Assembly: GCF_022761035.1 (NCBI RefSeq)
Contig: NZ_JAKWJP010000004.1
Coordinates: 310,001 to 374,000 of the forward strand
Direction: 5' to 3'
DNA length: 64,000 nt
DNA from: Microbacterium sp. SS28
Lineage (GTDB): Bacteria > Actinomycetota > Actinomycetes > Actinomycetales > Microbacteriaceae
Shown here in pieces: positions 33,478 to 41,868 of the stretch. Within the stretch, counting starts at the first letter, position 1. Each line of letters opens with the position of its first letter. The position numbers and the translations under genes are program-made. The notes beneath the pieces are model-generated. The model worked only from the letters and a program-made list of their open reading frames with translations. It searched no databases and was not told where the DNA came from.

Positions 33478-34280
33478 GACGGCCTCCCCGCGACCCAGGG
33501 TGTGACGAAGCGGACCAGCAGGCCCACGAGGCCGTAGGCGGTGAGCGCGAAGACGCCGCACAGAAGGAACACCGACCACACTCCCGCCGAGTCGAGCTGA
33601 CCCTGCAGCCGGATCAGTGTCGGTCCGACACCCGCCGTGATCGAGCCGAGGTACTCACCGAGGACGGCGCCGAGGAAGGCGGTCGGCACGGCGATCTGCA
33701 GGGAATTGAGGATCGAGGGCAGGGCGGCGACGAGCCGGACCTTGACGAGCTGAGTCCAGCCGCTCCCGCCGAAGACGCGGACGACGTCGAGCGAGGCCTT
33801 GTCGGCGGATTTGAAGCCGAGGATCGAGCCGACGACCGTCGTGAAGACGCAGACGATCGCCGCGAGGAAGATCGCGGTGGCCGAAGGATCGCCGGGATTC
33901 TTCGCACCGCCCGCGACGACGATCGAGATGCCGCCGATCGCGACGATCGGGAGGCAGTAGGTCACCACGGCGATCTGCGTGATGAGCGTCTCGAGCGCGG
34001 GGAGGAGCAGCACGAGCGTCGCCAGGATGAGCGCGATGCCGTTCCCCCACGCATAGCCGATCGCGGCCGCCGTGACCGTCGGCTGGAAGACGTTCCACGC
34101 GCCCAGGATGTTGCCCTGCACGAACAGCCAGTCGAAGACGGCGAACGGCGACGGCACGGGCGTGAAGGTCGTGCCCTCCTGCTGCTGGAAGGCGAGAAGC
34201 GAGAACACCCACCACAGCAGGAGGAGTGCGACCACGCCCAGGAGCGCCGACAGCCAGCCCGGGAAGCGCGTCCGGGTCAC
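33474..34280 (-). CDS. ABC transporter permease (SsuC/TauC type), first permease
   Basis: This 268-residue inner-membrane permease has six helices and the EAA-like loop KASLDVVRVFGGSGWTQLVKV. Together with the next permease it probably makes a heterodimeric channel. It starts one base after the ATPase stop, so the operon is tight. In this family the channel carries small organic molecules such as pyrimidine precursors, sulfonates or nucleobases. Confidence 0.87.
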   Translation of the reverse strand: MTRTRFPGWLSALLGVVALLLLWWVFSLLAFQQQEGTTFTPVPSPFAVFDWLFVQGNILGAWNVFQPTVTAAAIGYAWGNGIALILATLVLLLPALETLITQIAVVTYCLPIVAIGGISIVVAGGAKNPGDPSATAIFLAAIVCVFTTVVGSILGFKSADKASLDVVRVFGGSGWTQLVKVRLVAALPSILNSLQIAVPTAFLGAVLGEYLGSITAGVGPTLIRLQGQLDSAGVWSVFLLCGVFALTAYGLVGLLVRFVTPWVAGRPS

Positions 34281-34281
34281 G

Positions 34282-35109
34282 TCAGGCCTCTGCCTCGGCG
34301 CGCCCGTCGACCCCGAAGAGCAGCTCGGAGGCGCGGTCCACGAGCGCGTGGAACTCGGGAGTCCGCATCATCTCGGGAGTGCGCGGGCGAGGAAGGTCGA
34401 CCTCGATGATCTCCTTGATGCGGCCGGGCCGGGGCGACATGACTGCGACGCGGTCCGCGAGGAAGATCGCCTCGCTGATGCCGTGCGTCACGAGCAGCGT
34501 CGTCGCGGGCTTCTGGGTCCAGATGCGGAGGAGCTCGAGGTTCAGGTTCTGGCGCGTCATGTCGTCGAGTGCGCCGAAGGGCTCATCGAGCAGCAGCACG
34601 GAAGGCTTCAGCACGAGAGCGCGGGCGATGGAGGCACGCTGGCGCATGCCGCCCGAGAGCTGCGCGGGCTTGGCCGTCGCGAAGTCCTTGAGGCCCACGA
34701 GCTCGATGAGCTCGTCGACATAGTCCTTGTCGACCGGGCGTCGCGCGACCTCGAAGGGGAGCTCGATGTTCTTGCGGATGCTTCGCCACGGCAGCAGCGC
34801 ATGATCCTGGAACGCGATGCCGAGCTCGCTTCCGGCGCGCATCTCGTCGGGTGTCTCGCCGTCGACCAGGACGGTCCCCGTCGTGGGGTGATCGAGCGCT
34901 GCGAGGATGCGCAGGATCGTCGACTTGCCGCAGCCCGACGGACCCAGGAGGGCCAGGAAGGATCCCTTCTCGGTGTGCAGATCCGTTCCCTGCAGGGCGA
35001 GGAGCGACTTGCCTCCGCGCAGCGTGAACGACTTCGAGACGCCAGTGATCTGGATGCCGGTGCCCGTGAGGGCACCGGCACCGGCATCCAGGTTTTCCGA
35101 GATTGTCAT
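34282..35109 (-). CDS. ABC transporter ATP-binding protein (SsuB/TauB/ThiZ type)
   Basis: This 275-residue ATPase powers the importer. The Walker A is [10 protein letters not shown] (56-63), Q-loop [11 protein letters not shown], signature [15 protein letters not shown], Walker [17 protein letters not shown], and H-loop [17 protein letters not shown] and the short C-terminus are typical of the nitrate/sulfonate/taurine/NMT1 group. It follows the binding-protein gene by about 50 bp. The substrate is best predicted from the promoter and neighbours. Confidence 0.92.
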   Translation of the reverse strand: MTISENLDAGAGALTGTGIQITGVSKSFTLRGGKSLLALQGTDLHTEKGSFLALLGPSGCGKSTILRILAALDHPTTGTVLVDGETPDEMRAGSELGIAFQDHALLPWRSIRKNIELPFEVARRPVDKDYVDELIELVGLKDFATAKPAQLSGGMRQRASIARALVLKPSVLLLDEPFGALDDMTRQNLNLELLRIWTQKPATTLLVTHGISEAIFLADRVAVMSPRPGRIKEIIEVDLPRPRTPEMMRTPEFHALVDRASELLFGVDGRAEAEA

Positions 35110-35160
35110 GATCCCTCAGGGGTGTGCGACAGCGAACCGGGGGTTCGGGGCGGAGCCCCG

Positions 35161-36273
35161 CTAGGGAAGGTAGTCCTTGAGCTCGGGATTCTCGCTGTAG
35201 ATCTCGTCGATGATCGAGGTGTCGAACAGCTGGTCGGCCGTGAGCTCCCAGCCTGACGCCTTGAGCGACGCGAGAGTCTGCTTCTTCAGCGCGTCGGAGA
35301 TCGTGAAGAGTCCGTTCGCCTCGGTCTCGTCGGTCGAGATGAGCAGCTTCTCCGCGTCGACCGCGGCCCCGGTCTTGTCGGGATCCAGATCACCGAAGGT
35401 CAGGTCGCCCGCCGCCGCCGACTCGTTGTAGTACTTGATCACGAGGTCGACCGTGTCTGCCGTCGGCTCGGTGAAGACGTCGGTCCAGCCCTTGATCTCT
35501 GCGATCAGGAACGCCTTGATGAGGTCGCGGTTCTCGGCGAGGTACTGGTCGGTCACCGTGAACGTCTCGGCCACGTACGGCAGGCCGTTCTCGGCGTAGG
35601 CGAGGTTCGTGACGGGGTAGCCCGACAGTTCGACGGTGATCGCCTCGTTGGTGAGGTACGCCATGAAGCCGTCGACCTCGCCGTTGATGAGCGGAGTGGG
35701 GTCGAAGTCGACCGGCACGATCTCGAGCTCACTCGGGTCGATTCCGTTCGCGGCGAGGAGCGCGGCGAACACCGACGCGTTCGAGTCCTGCACGCCGATC
35801 TTCTTGCCCTTGAGGTCCTCGGGCGTCTCGATGTTCCCGCCGTCCTTGAGCGACAGGATCGTGAACGGGTTCTTCTGGAACGTAGTGCCGATGATCTTGA
35901 GCGGCGCGTCCTGCTCGGCGACAGCGGCACCGACCGAAGCCGCGTCGCTCAGCGCGAACTGGACGGAGCCGGACAGCAGCTTCGCGACGCCCGTGTCGGG
36001 GCCCGCGATGCCCGTGACCTCCGAGAAGCCGGCCTCGTCGTAGTAGCCGTTGTCGTACGCGTAGAACTCGCCCGCGAACTCCTCGTTCTTGATCCACGAG
36101 TACTGCACGCTGATCTCGCCGTACGAGGCCGCCGCGCCGTCGCCGGAGGGGGCCGCCGAGCCGCTCGACGTGGCGCACGCGCCGAGCACGAGGCTCGACG
36201 CCGCCAGGCCGACGGCGAGGGCGAGGATGCGACCGCGGAGTCCGCGGCGCGCTGCTGTGGGATGTGATGCCAT
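35161..36273 (-). CDS. NMT1/SsuA-type ABC substrate-binding lipoprotein, predicted purine-related
   Basis: This 370-residue lipoprotein has a Lys/Arg N-region and lipobox VLGAC (C33), then an NMT1/THI5-like periplasmic-binding fold (VQYSWIKNEEFAGEFYAYDNGYY split, KLLSGSVQFALSDAAS, LKGKKIGVQDSNAS). It captures a solute for the downstream ATPase and two permeases. Family substrates include thiamine pyrimidine, sulfonates and nucleobases. Its promoter has the same GGAAAC-N10-TAGCGT element as uraD, allB and xdhC, and it lies beside the xanthine dehydrogenase operon, so a purine or purine breakdown product such as allantoin is the best prediction (inference). The ATG at 36271-36273 has GGAAAGG upstream. 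Confidence 0.88.
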   Translation of the reverse strand: MASHPTAARRGLRGRILALAVGLAASSLVLGACATSSGSAAPSGDGAAASYGEISVQYSWIKNEEFAGEFYAYDNGYYDEAGFSEVTGIAGPDTGVAKLLSGSVQFALSDAASVGAAVAEQDAPLKIIGTTFQKNPFTILSLKDGGNIETPEDLKGKKIGVQDSNASVFAALLAANGIDPSELEIVPVDFDPTPLINGEVDGFMAYLTNEAITVELSGYPVTNLAYAENGLPYVAETFTVTDQYLAENRDLIKAFLIAEIKGWTDVFTEPTADTVDLVIKYYNESAAAGDLTFGDLDPDKTGAAVDAEKLLISTDETEANGLFTISDALKKQTLASLKASGWELTADQLFDTSIIDEIYSENPELKDYLP

Positions 36274-36307
36274 CGGAGGCCTTTCCAGGGTGGGTGCTGT
36301 TGCGCCG

Positions 36308-36329
36308 ACGCTATTCCCCGCACGTTTCC
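36308..36329 (-). promoter_or_regulatory. Purine-catabolism promoter element (ABC importer)
   Basis: On the minus strand: GGAAAC (36324-36329), 10 nt, TAGCGT (36308-36313), giving a leader of about 28 nt with a Shine-Dalgarno before the binding-protein gene. Just upstream the palindrome ACACGC-GAGG-GCGTGT (36332-36347) may be a further operator half. Confidence 0.72.
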
Positions 36330-36385
36330 GCACACGCCCTCGCGTGTTTCGGCGGTGTGACACTCGGCACGAAGGGTCGCGGGAC

Positions 36386-39190
36386 TCAGGCTCGCGGCAT
36401 CCCGAGCGTCCGCTGCGCCGTGCGCCACACGCGATCGCGCGAGAACGGCTGCTCGTAGACGCGGGCTCCGAGGGCGCGCGAGATCGCGTTGCCGATCGCG
36501 GGGGCGACGGGGTTGTACGGCGATTCGCTCATCGACTTCGCGCCGAACGGTCCGAGGTCGTCGGAGGTCTCGGCGAAGTACACCTCGGTCACGGGCACAT
36601 CGCCCATCTGCGGCACGCGGTACAGGCGGAACACGGGGTTCACGACCTGCCCCTCGTCGACCATGACCTCTTCGTAGAGTGCGCTGCCGATGCCCTGCGC
36701 CGCGCCGCCCTCCACCTGCCCGCGGCACTGCGCGGGGTTCATGACGAAGCCCGCGTCGGCCGCCTGCACCGACTGCAGCACGCGCACCGTCCCGGTCGCG
36801 GGGTCGACCGCGACACGCACGGCGTGAACGTTGAAGACGAGCGAGCGCAGGTCGCCGAACTCGCGGCCGTCCGCGACGAGGCCTTCCGCCGTCCGCTCGG
36901 CGGCGGGGGCCGCCGCGACGATGCGCGCGAAGTCCACGAGACCCGCGGGGGTGCGGACGCCCTCCGGCGCGAGGGCGCATTCGTCGACGGATGCTCCCAC
37001 GAGCACCGACGCGATGTGCAGCATCCGCTCCCGCAGTGCGACGCATGCCGCGTGCAGCGCCTTGCCCGCGACCGTGATGCCCGCCGACGCGAAGGCGCCC
37101 GTGTCGTGCTGGACGGCGTCGGTGTCGGAGCTGCGCAGTCGCAGGCGATCGAAGGATGCCGCGAGCACCGTCGCCGCGATCTGCCGGTGCACCGTGGTCG
37201 TGCCGTTGCCGAACTCGGCCGTGCCCGCCGCGAGCAGGTAGATGCCGTCGGGGCGCAGCGTCGCCGTCGTGTGCGAGATGTGCCCTCCGGGGGCCATCGT
37301 GGACAGCATCCCGAGCGCCATGCCCTCGCCCGTGAGCCAGCCGGCCGGCGCCTCGACGCCGTTGCCGCGGACCAGCGCCGCCTCGGCGAGGTCGAGGCAC
37401 TGGTCGAGGCCGTAGCTGCCCCACACGAGGTCGCCCTCGTAGTCGTCGTCGGTCTCGTGCAGCGGATCGCCCTCCTGCACGACGTTGCGGCGGCGCAGCT
37501 CGAACGGGTCGATCCCGAGCCGCTCGGCGAGCAGATCCATCGCCGACTCGACGCCGAGCATGACCTGCCCGAGGCCGTAGCCGCGGAACGCCCCGGAGGG
37601 GATGTTGTTCGTGTACACGACCTCGGCGTCGACGCGCTTGATGGGCGCCTTGTAGACGGCGATCGACTCGGCGCATCCGTGGAACATGACGCCGATGGCG
37701 TGATTGCCGTACGCGCCCGTGTCGCTCAGGACGTCGACCTTCATCGCCGTCAGCTTGCCCTCGCGCGTCGCGCCGAGCGAGACCGAGACGCGCATGGGAT
37801 GCCGCACCGACGAACGGCGGAACTCGTCGGTGCGCGAGAACTCGTACGCGACGGGCCGGCCCGTGCGCAGCACCGCGAGCGCCACGAGATCTTCCGTGAA
37901 GATCTCCTGCTTGCCGCCGAAGCCGCCGCCGACCCGCGCCGCGAAGACGCGCACGCGGTCGCGGTCGAGCCCGAACAGGTGCGCGATCTCGTTGCGGGTG
38001 AGGAACGGCACCTGCGTGCTCGAGCGGATGACGAGCCGCCCGTCCTCGTCGAGCCAGCCGATCGAGCCGTGCGTCTCGAGCTGCGCGTGCGACACCCGCT
38101 GCGTCTGCCACGTGCCGGTCACTGCCGCGTCGGCGTCGGCGAGCGCGGCATCGACGTCGCCGCCGAAGCCGTCGTGCAGCTCGGCGATGACGTTGCGGGA
38201 TGCCGCGGCCACGCGGTCGGCCGAGGTGAGCCCGGGATGCACGAGGGGTGCGCCGGGACGCCGCGCCTCCTCGGGGTCGAAGACGGCCGGGAGCGTCTCG
38301 TAGTCGACGCGGATGCGCCGGAGGGCCTCTTCGGCCGCGGCGCTCGTCTCGGCGACGACGGCCGCGATCCGCTGCCCGACGTGGCGCACGATGTCGTCGA
38401 GCATGCGCATGTCGTCGGGGTCGTCCTCGCGGTGCTCGTGCCGAGCGCTCGAGTAGCGCAGCGGCGGGACGTCCTCGTGGGTGAAGACGGCGACGACGCC
38501 CGGTACTGTCCGTGCTGCGGCGGCGTCGATCGCGGTGATGCGCGCGTGCGCGTGCGGCGAGCCGAGGACGCGCAGCACGAGCGCACCGGGAACGACCGTG
38601 TCGAACGTGAAGGGCTCGAGCCCCTGCACGATCCGGTGCGCCGCCTCGGGGGTGGCGGAGCGGCCGACCCGCTGGTCCGGTGCGGAGGAGCGGCCGACCC
38701 GGTGGTCGGTCTGTCCCCGGTCGTCGAGCGTTCCGCCACGGCCGGTCTCACGGACGGGGCCGAGCACCGACTCCGTGATCGCATCGCGGATGGGGCGGTA
38801 GCCCGTGCAGCGGCAGAGGCTCCCCTTCATGCGCCGGTCGAGGTCGGGCAGGTCCTCCGCCGTGAGGGTCGAGGCCGTGACGCTCATGCCGGGCGTGCAG
38901 AACCCGCACTGGAATCCGAAATGCCGGGTGAGCGCCTCCTGCACGGGGTGCAGGTCGTCGCCGGGGGCGAGGCCTGTCGCCGTCGTGACGGCGGCGCCCT
39001 CGACCCGGACGGCCGGGATGAGGCATGAGTGCACGGGCTCGCCGTCGAGGATGACGGCGCACGCTCCGCAGTCGCCCGCGTCGCAGCCCTTCTTGACCTC
39101 GTGATGCCCGTGCTCGCGCAGGAGCGTGCGCAGGCACTGGCCCGGCCGCGGCTCTGTGTCGACCGGCTCGCCGTTGACCTCGAACCTCAT
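36386..39190 (-). CDS. Xanthine dehydrogenase, fused 2Fe-2S and molybdopterin subunits
   Basis: This 934-residue protein joins two subunits usually separate. Residues 1-150 hold both 2Fe-2S clusters (KKGCDAGDCGACAVIL, CGFCTPGM, CRCTGYRPI); residues 190-934 are the molybdopterin domain (SPHAHARI, RVGGGFGGKQEIFTED, FRGYGLGQ, GPFGAKSMSES with the catalytic Glu). With the FAD subunit it oxidises hypoxanthine/xanthine to urate. The linker contains a 10-residue tandem repeat (RVGRSSAPDQ / RVGRSATPEA). The frame is open upstream, but MRFEVNGEPVD is the true family start and overlaps the FAD gene by 4 bp. Confidence 0.93.
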   Translation of the reverse strand: MRFEVNGEPVDTEPRPGQCLRTLLREHGHHEVKKGCDAGDCGACAVILDGEPVHSCLIPAVRVEGAAVTTATGLAPGDDLHPVQEALTRHFGFQCGFCTPGMSVTASTLTAEDLPDLDRRMKGSLCRCTGYRPIRDAITESVLGPVRETGRGGTLDDRGQTDHRVGRSSAPDQRVGRSATPEAAHRIVQGLEPFTFDTVVPGALVLRVLGSPHAHARITAIDAAAARTVPGVVAVFTHEDVPPLRYSSARHEHREDDPDDMRMLDDIVRHVGQRIAAVVAETSAAAEEALRRIRVDYETLPAVFDPEEARRPGAPLVHPGLTSADRVAAASRNVIAELHDGFGGDVDAALADADAAVTGTWQTQRVSHAQLETHGSIGWLDEDGRLVIRSSTQVPFLTRNEIAHLFGLDRDRVRVFAARVGGGFGGKQEIFTEDLVALAVLRTGRPVAYEFSRTDEFRRSSVRHPMRVSVSLGATREGKLTAMKVDVLSDTGAYGNHAIGVMFHGCAESIAVYKAPIKRVDAEVVYTNNIPSGAFRGYGLGQVMLGVESAMDLLAERLGIDPFELRRRNVVQEGDPLHETDDDYEGDLVWGSYGLDQCLDLAEAALVRGNGVEAPAGWLTGEGMALGMLSTMAPGGHISHTTATLRPDGIYLLAAGTAEFGNGTTTVHRQIAATVLAASFDRLRLRSSDTDAVQHDTGAFASAGITVAGKALHAACVALRERMLHIASVLVGASVDECALAPEGVRTPAGLVDFARIVAAAPAAERTAEGLVADGREFGDLRSLVFNVHAVRVAVDPATGTVRVLQSVQAADAGFVMNPAQCRGQVEGGAAQGIGSALYEEVMVDEGQVVNPVFRLYRVPQMGDVPVTEVYFAETSDDLGPFGAKSMSESPYNPVAPAIGNAISRALGARVYEQPFSRDRVWRTAQRTLGMPRA
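38657..38716. repeat. 30-bp tandem repeat in the xanthine dehydrogenase linker
   Basis: Two 30-bp units (38657-38686, 38687-38716) share a 21-bp core with one mismatch (38657-38677 against 38687-38707). They encode a repeated RVGRS peptide between the FeS and Mo domains and may vary in copy number between strains. Confidence 0.8.
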
Positions 39191-40023
39191 GCGGCGGCGC
39201 CTTCGAGCTCGGCGCGGATCTGCTCCGCGAGCACGCCTGCGACGCCGCGGCGCCAGTCCGCGGCGCCGAGCGGGTCGGTGTAGTAGCCGCGGGCGGCCTG
39301 GATGTCGGCGGCGAGCGTCGCGCTCTCCGGCAGCGCGGCGTACCGCAGCACGACGGGAGTCAGGGTCGCGGCCGTGATCCCGAACACCGCGGCGCCGCCG
39401 ACGTCGACCCGGCCCGTCACGACGGCGCCCGAGCGCCCGTGCTCGGCGAGCGCGATCTTGCGCAGCGCGGCGCGCGCTTCGAGCGCCCGCGCAGGCAGCT
39501 CGACGGCCCGCAGCACTTCGCCGGGCTCGAGGCTGTTCGTGCCGTTCCCCGTCACGAGATCGGCGACCGGGATGCTGCGTTCGCCGCCGTCCGGAGTCCA
39601 CACGATCGCGACCCCGTCGAGCCCTGCGCACAGCGACACCATCGCCCCCGCGGCGAACGAGCGGCACACGTTCCCTCCGACGGTCGCGGTGTTCCAGATC
39701 TTGAACGAGGCGAGCAGCGCGTTCGCGGCATCCGGCACGATCGACAGTGCCGTCCACGCGGCGGGGGGCGCGGCATCCGTCGCCCGTCCCCGTGCCCAGG
39801 CGACCAGGCGCGCGATCGTGCAGGTCGCGCCGATGCGCAGCCCCTCGTCGGTGACCTGGAGGTCGGGCCAGTCGAGGGTCGTGAGGTCGACGAAGCCGGT
39901 CGTGTCGGGCTGCGGTTCGCTCATGAGCCACGTGCCGCCCGCCATCACGGTCTCGCCCGGCGCGAGGGCGAGGTCGGCGCGTGTCAGGGCCCGGCGATAG
40001 CTCGTGACGGTGTCGATGTCCAC
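39187..40023 (-). CDS. Xanthine dehydrogenase FAD-binding subunit
   Basis: This 278-residue protein is of the CoxM/XdhB FAD-binding type and passes electrons from the FeS clusters to NAD. MAGGTWLMSEPQPDTTGFVDL and NTATVGGNVCRSFAAGAMVSLCAGL (split) are the FAD-binding loops, the latter corresponding to the TIGG-N motif. It follows the deaminase gene by 10 bp and overlaps the fused FeS/Mo gene by 4 bp, so the complex is made from one message. Confidence 0.9.
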   Translation of the reverse strand: MDIDTVTSYRRALTRADLALAPGETVMAGGTWLMSEPQPDTTGFVDLTTLDWPDLQVTDEGLRIGATCTIARLVAWARGRATDAAPPAAWTALSIVPDAANALLASFKIWNTATVGGNVCRSFAAGAMVSLCAGLDGVAIVWTPDGGERSIPVADLVTGNGTNSLEPGEVLRAVELPARALEARAALRKIALAEHGRSGAVVTGRVDVGGAAVFGITAATLTPVVLRYAALPESATLAADIQAARGYYTDPLGAADWRRGVAGVLAEQIRAELEGAAA

Positions 40024-40033
40024 GGATGCCTCG

Positions 40034-41392
40034 CTACAGCCGCGCCGCGAGCGCGCGCGAGGCGGCCGCGACCTCTTCCGCGATGATCGGCTCCTCGGCG
40101 GTCGCGAGCGCGCCCTCGACGACGATCGCGCGGCCGCCGACGAAGAGGCGGTGCAGGGGAGGGAGCGCGCCGAGTCCGAGCGCCGCGACGGGATCCAGGA
40201 TGCCGGCGTGCTCGACGCCGTCGACGCGCCACACGGCGATGTCGGCGAGCTTGCCCGGCTCGAGCGAGCCGATCTCCGCGTCGCGTCCGAGCACGCGGGC
40301 GCCGCCGATCGTCGCGACGCGCAGGCCGTCGCGCACGCTGAACGAATCGGCGCCCGTCCGCAGCCGGTTCATCAGGACGGCCTCGCGGATCTCGACGCCC
40401 AGCTGTCCCGACTCGTTCGACGCCGCGCCGTCCACTCCGAGCCCGACGGGCACGCCGGCGCGCAGCAGGTCCCGCACGGGCGCGATCCCCGAGGCGAGTC
40501 GTCCATTCGACGACGGGCAGTGCGCGACGCCCGTGCCGGTTGCGGCATATCTCGCGATCGCGGTGTCGTCGAGGTGCACGCAGTGCGCCATCCACACGTC
40601 GTTCCCGAGCCATCCGAGGTCTTCGAGGTACTGCGTCGGCGTCTTGCCGAAGTGCTCCGCGCAGTACGCGTCCTCTTCGATCGTCTCGGACGCGTGCGTG
40701 TGCAGCCGCACATCGAGCGACCGCGCGAGCACGGCGGCCTCGCGCAGCAGATCCGCCGTCACCGAGAACGGCGAGCACGGCGCTATCGCGACCCGCACGA
40801 GGGAGCCGAACGACGGGTCGTGCCAGCGTTCGACCGCCTCGCGCGAGGCCTCGAGCGCGGCATCCGTAGTCTCGACCGCGAAGTCCGGCGGCAGTCCGCC
40901 CTGCGAGGCGCCGAGGTCCATCGACCCGCGTGTCGCGTGCAGACGCACCCCGACGCGCGTGGCCGACTCGACGATCGCGCCGACGATGTCGCCCGAGCCC
41001 TTCGGGAAGATGTAGTGGTGGTCGCCGACGGTCGTGCACCCCGAGCGCGCGAGGACGGCCATCGCACCCGCCGCGCCCGCGCCAGTGAGTCCCGCGTCGA
41101 TGCGCGACCACAGGGGATACAGCGCCGTCAGCCAGTCGAAGAGGATCGCGTCCTGCGCGTAGCCGCGCGTGAGCCACTGGTACAGGTGGTGGTGCGTGTT
41201 GACGAGACCCGGCGTGACGAGGCATCCCGTCGCGTCGACGATGTCGGCTCCCGCGCGCAGATGCTCGGGAGCGCGACCCGCGCCGACCGCCGAGATGATC
41301 CCGTCGTCCACGACGACGTGGCCCGCCGCGTGCTCGGTGCCCGACGGGTCGACCGTCGCGATGAAGCCGCCTTCGATGATGGTGCGCGTCAT
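40034..41392 (-). CDS. 8-oxoguanine deaminase (AtzB/TrzN-like amidohydrolase)
   Basis: This 452-residue amidohydrolase-superfamily enzyme has metal ligands in TPGLVNTHHHLYQWLTRG, LHTHASET and GLGVDGAASNE. The NTHHHLYQ start, GCTTVGDHHYIFPKG and ETIEEDAYCAEHFG place it with the 8-oxoguanine deaminase group, which makes urate directly from oxidised guanine. Cytosine- or guanine-deaminase activity is the alternative. It sits between guanine deaminase and the xanthine dehydrogenase FAD subunit with a 4-bp overlap, so all routes in this operon lead to urate. Confidence 0.85.
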   Translation of the reverse strand: MTRTIIEGGFIATVDPSGTEHAAGHVVVDDGIISAVGAGRAPEHLRAGADIVDATGCLVTPGLVNTHHHLYQWLTRGYAQDAILFDWLTALYPLWSRIDAGLTGAGAAGAMAVLARSGCTTVGDHHYIFPKGSGDIVGAIVESATRVGVRLHATRGSMDLGASQGGLPPDFAVETTDAALEASREAVERWHDPSFGSLVRVAIAPCSPFSVTADLLREAAVLARSLDVRLHTHASETIEEDAYCAEHFGKTPTQYLEDLGWLGNDVWMAHCVHLDDTAIARYAATGTGVAHCPSSNGRLASGIAPVRDLLRAGVPVGLGVDGAASNESGQLGVEIREAVLMNRLRTGADSFSVRDGLRVATIGGARVLGRDAEIGSLEPGKLADIAVWRVDGVEHAGILDPVAALGLGALPPLHRLFVGGRAIVVEGALATAEEPIIAEEVAAASRALAARL

Positions 41393-41868
41393 ACCCAGAA
41401 CCCTTCGTGGACGGTGCGGGCGCCCTCCCGCGCAACGGGCCCGATGACGTCGACCGGGCGCCCGCCGCGGGCGAACACCTCTCGGCACGGCAGTGCCAGA
41501 GTGGGTATGCCCTCTTGGGCATGTACCAGCTCGCGCAGCTCGTCCTCGCCGAAGGCGTAGACGATCCGGGCGATCCCCGCCCAGTAGATCGCGCCCGCGC
41601 ACATGGCGCACGGCTCGGTGCTCGTATAGAGGACGGATGCCGCGAGCGTCGCCGCATCGAGGGCCGCGGCGGCCGCGCGCACGACGTTCGTCTCGGCATG
41701 CCCCGTCGGGTCGCGCCGGGTGACGACCGAGTTGAGGCCTTCGACGACCGTGCCGTCCGGAGCCACCACGATCGAGCCGAAGGGGTGGTCGCCGCGATCG
41801 CGCGCGCTCTGCGCGAGAGCGATGGCGTGATCGAGGTGCGCGATGTCTGCCGGTGACGCGTGGGTCAT
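41389..41868 (-). CDS. Guanine deaminase of the CDA (nucleoside deaminase) fold
   Basis: This 159-residue zinc deaminase has HAETNVVRAAAAAL (zinc His and catalytic Glu) and PCAMCAGAIYWAG (two zinc cysteines), and ARIVYAFGEDELREL. This compact family includes GuaD/YkoA-like guanine deaminases and TadA; its place in the xanthine operon indicates guanine to xanthine conversion. It overlaps both xdhC and the 8-oxoguanine-deaminase-like gene by 4 bp. Confidence 0.87.
   Translation of the reverse strand: MTHASPADIAHLDHAIALAQSARDRGDHPFGSIVVAPDGTVVEGLNSVVTRRDPTGHAETNVVRAAAAALDAATLAASVLYTSTEPCAMCAGAIYWAGIARIVYAFGEDELRELVHAQEGIPTLALPCREVFARGGRPVDVIGPVAREGARTVHEGFWV

Noticed and set aside
39191..39931. 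A 5-prime extension of the xanthine dehydrogenase frame of about 247 codons.
   Set aside because: It is an Arg-rich shadow of the FAD-subunit gene; the family N-terminus is MRFEVNGEPVD at 39190.
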